Assembly (NCBI GenBank): GCA_020850915.1
Contig: JADZDV010000424.1
Span: 1 to 7,098 of the forward strand
Direction: 5' to 3'
Source: Chloroflexota bacterium
Lineage (GTDB): Bacteria; Chloroflexota; UBA6077; JADZDV01
DNA: 7,098 bases
Numbering within the stretch: position 1 is the first letter of the stretch; each line of letters opens with the position of its first letter. Positions 6,632 through 7,098 of the stretch are shown piece after piece. The notes below the pieces were generated by a model. The model saw nothing but the letters and a program-made list of their open reading frames with translations. It ran no database searches and was not told where the DNA came from. The position numbers were made by a program, and so were the translations under genes.

Positions 6632-7098
6632 ATGAGCAAGCCAACAGCGCATCGTGTTGATCTACACCTCCACAGCACCGCCTCGGACGGCCGGCTGGAG
6701 CCGGGCGAACTGGTCGGACTTGCGCACCGCAACGGAGTCAGGCGGCTGGCGCTGACCGACCACGACACGACGGCCGGCCTCGGGGAGGCGCTGCGGATTG
6801 GTGCCGAGCTGGGGGTCGAGGTGATCGCCGGCATCGAGCTGAGCACGGATATCCCGGGCACCGAGGTCCATCTGCTGGGGCACTTCCTGGACTATCAGAC
6901 ACCAGCCTTCCAGACGACCCTGGCGGACTTTCGCGAGGCTCGCTTCAACCGCGCCGCGGGAATGGTCCGCAAGCTGGCTGAGTTGGGCCACCCGATCTCC
7001 TGGACGCGCGTCCCGGAGATCGCGGGCGAGGGGGCGTCGGTGGGACGGCCACACGTGGCCCAGGCACTGCTTGAGGCAGGCCACGTCAGCACGATCCC
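6632..7098 (+). CDS. PHP-domain phosphoesterase, TrpH/YciV-like, 3' partial
   Basis: The first 155 residues are visible; the gene runs off the window. The PHP metal-binding motifs are present: DLHLHS (His12, His14), Asp19, TDHD (42-45), GIELS with Glu69 and VHLLGHFLD with His80. An inserted helical segment (about 93-118, DFREARFNRAAGMVRKLAELG) and GRPHVAQALLEAGHV (138-152) are typical of the YciV/TrpH (RNase AM) branch rather than of histidinol phosphatase or DNA polymerase PHP domains. Characterised members hydrolyse 3',5'-bisphosphonucleotides such as pAp and trim short 5'-phosphorylated RNA in the 5'-3' direction. The last metal ligands (Asp-x-His near the C-terminus) lie outside the window. 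The ATG has GGGAG only three bases upstream, overlapping the rny stop region. The pairing with rny suggests removal of small products of RNA decay (inference). Confidence 0.9.
   Translation, partial: MSKPTAHRVDLHLHSTASDGRLEPGELVGLAHRNGVRRLALTDHDTTAGLGEALRIGAELGVEVIAGIELSTDIPGTEVHLLGHFLDYQTPAFQTTLADFREARFNRAAGMVRKLAELGHPISWTRVPEIAGEGASVGRPHVAQALLEAGHVSTI

Overview
This is a GC-rich bacterial window that reads as chromosomal core rather than mobile DNA. I found no insertion sequence, CRISPR array, tRNA, rRNA or phage gene. The gene set fits Chloroflexota (Thermomicrobia/Sphaerobacter-like): full-length RNase Y with an N-terminal membrane anchor, bifunctional PurH, a Gram-positive-style signal peptidase I and frequent GTG starts. 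That placement is inferred from general resemblance and is only moderately secure.

Layout. (1) Positions 2-1755, plus strand: the 3' part of a PAS/histidine-kinase-like ATPase gene, overlapping by 4 bases (GTGA) a small J-domain protein with an unrecognised helical C-terminal region. (2) Positions 3047-1752, minus strand: a two-gene unit of a compact M50-like (site-2-protease-type) membrane metalloprotease followed 48 bases later by signal peptidase I. The lepB stop and the J-protein stop share one CTAG, so no spacer or terminator separates the converging units. (3) Positions 3048-3308: a divergent intergenic region with palindromes and a TATAAT box facing purH. (4) Positions 3309-4883: purH, followed by a perfect 8-bp inverted repeat. 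(5) Positions 4884-5091: the rny promoter and leader, with TTGACC-18-TATGAT, a short hairpin and a strong Shine-Dalgarno. (6) Positions 5092-6624: rny, followed 7 bases later by a PHP-domain phosphoesterase gene that runs off the window.

Functional themes are sensing (kinase-like protein with a J-protein), membrane proteolysis and secretion (M50 protease with signal peptidase), purine synthesis (last two steps to IMP) and RNA turnover (RNase Y with a PHP phosphoesterase that may clean up small nucleotide products).

The most unusual observation is that the kinase-like protein keeps all visible ATP-binding motifs but has Arg where the phospho-accepting His of the H-box should be. I do not see a clearly new multi-gene system; the genes are mostly known families in somewhat unusual pairings.
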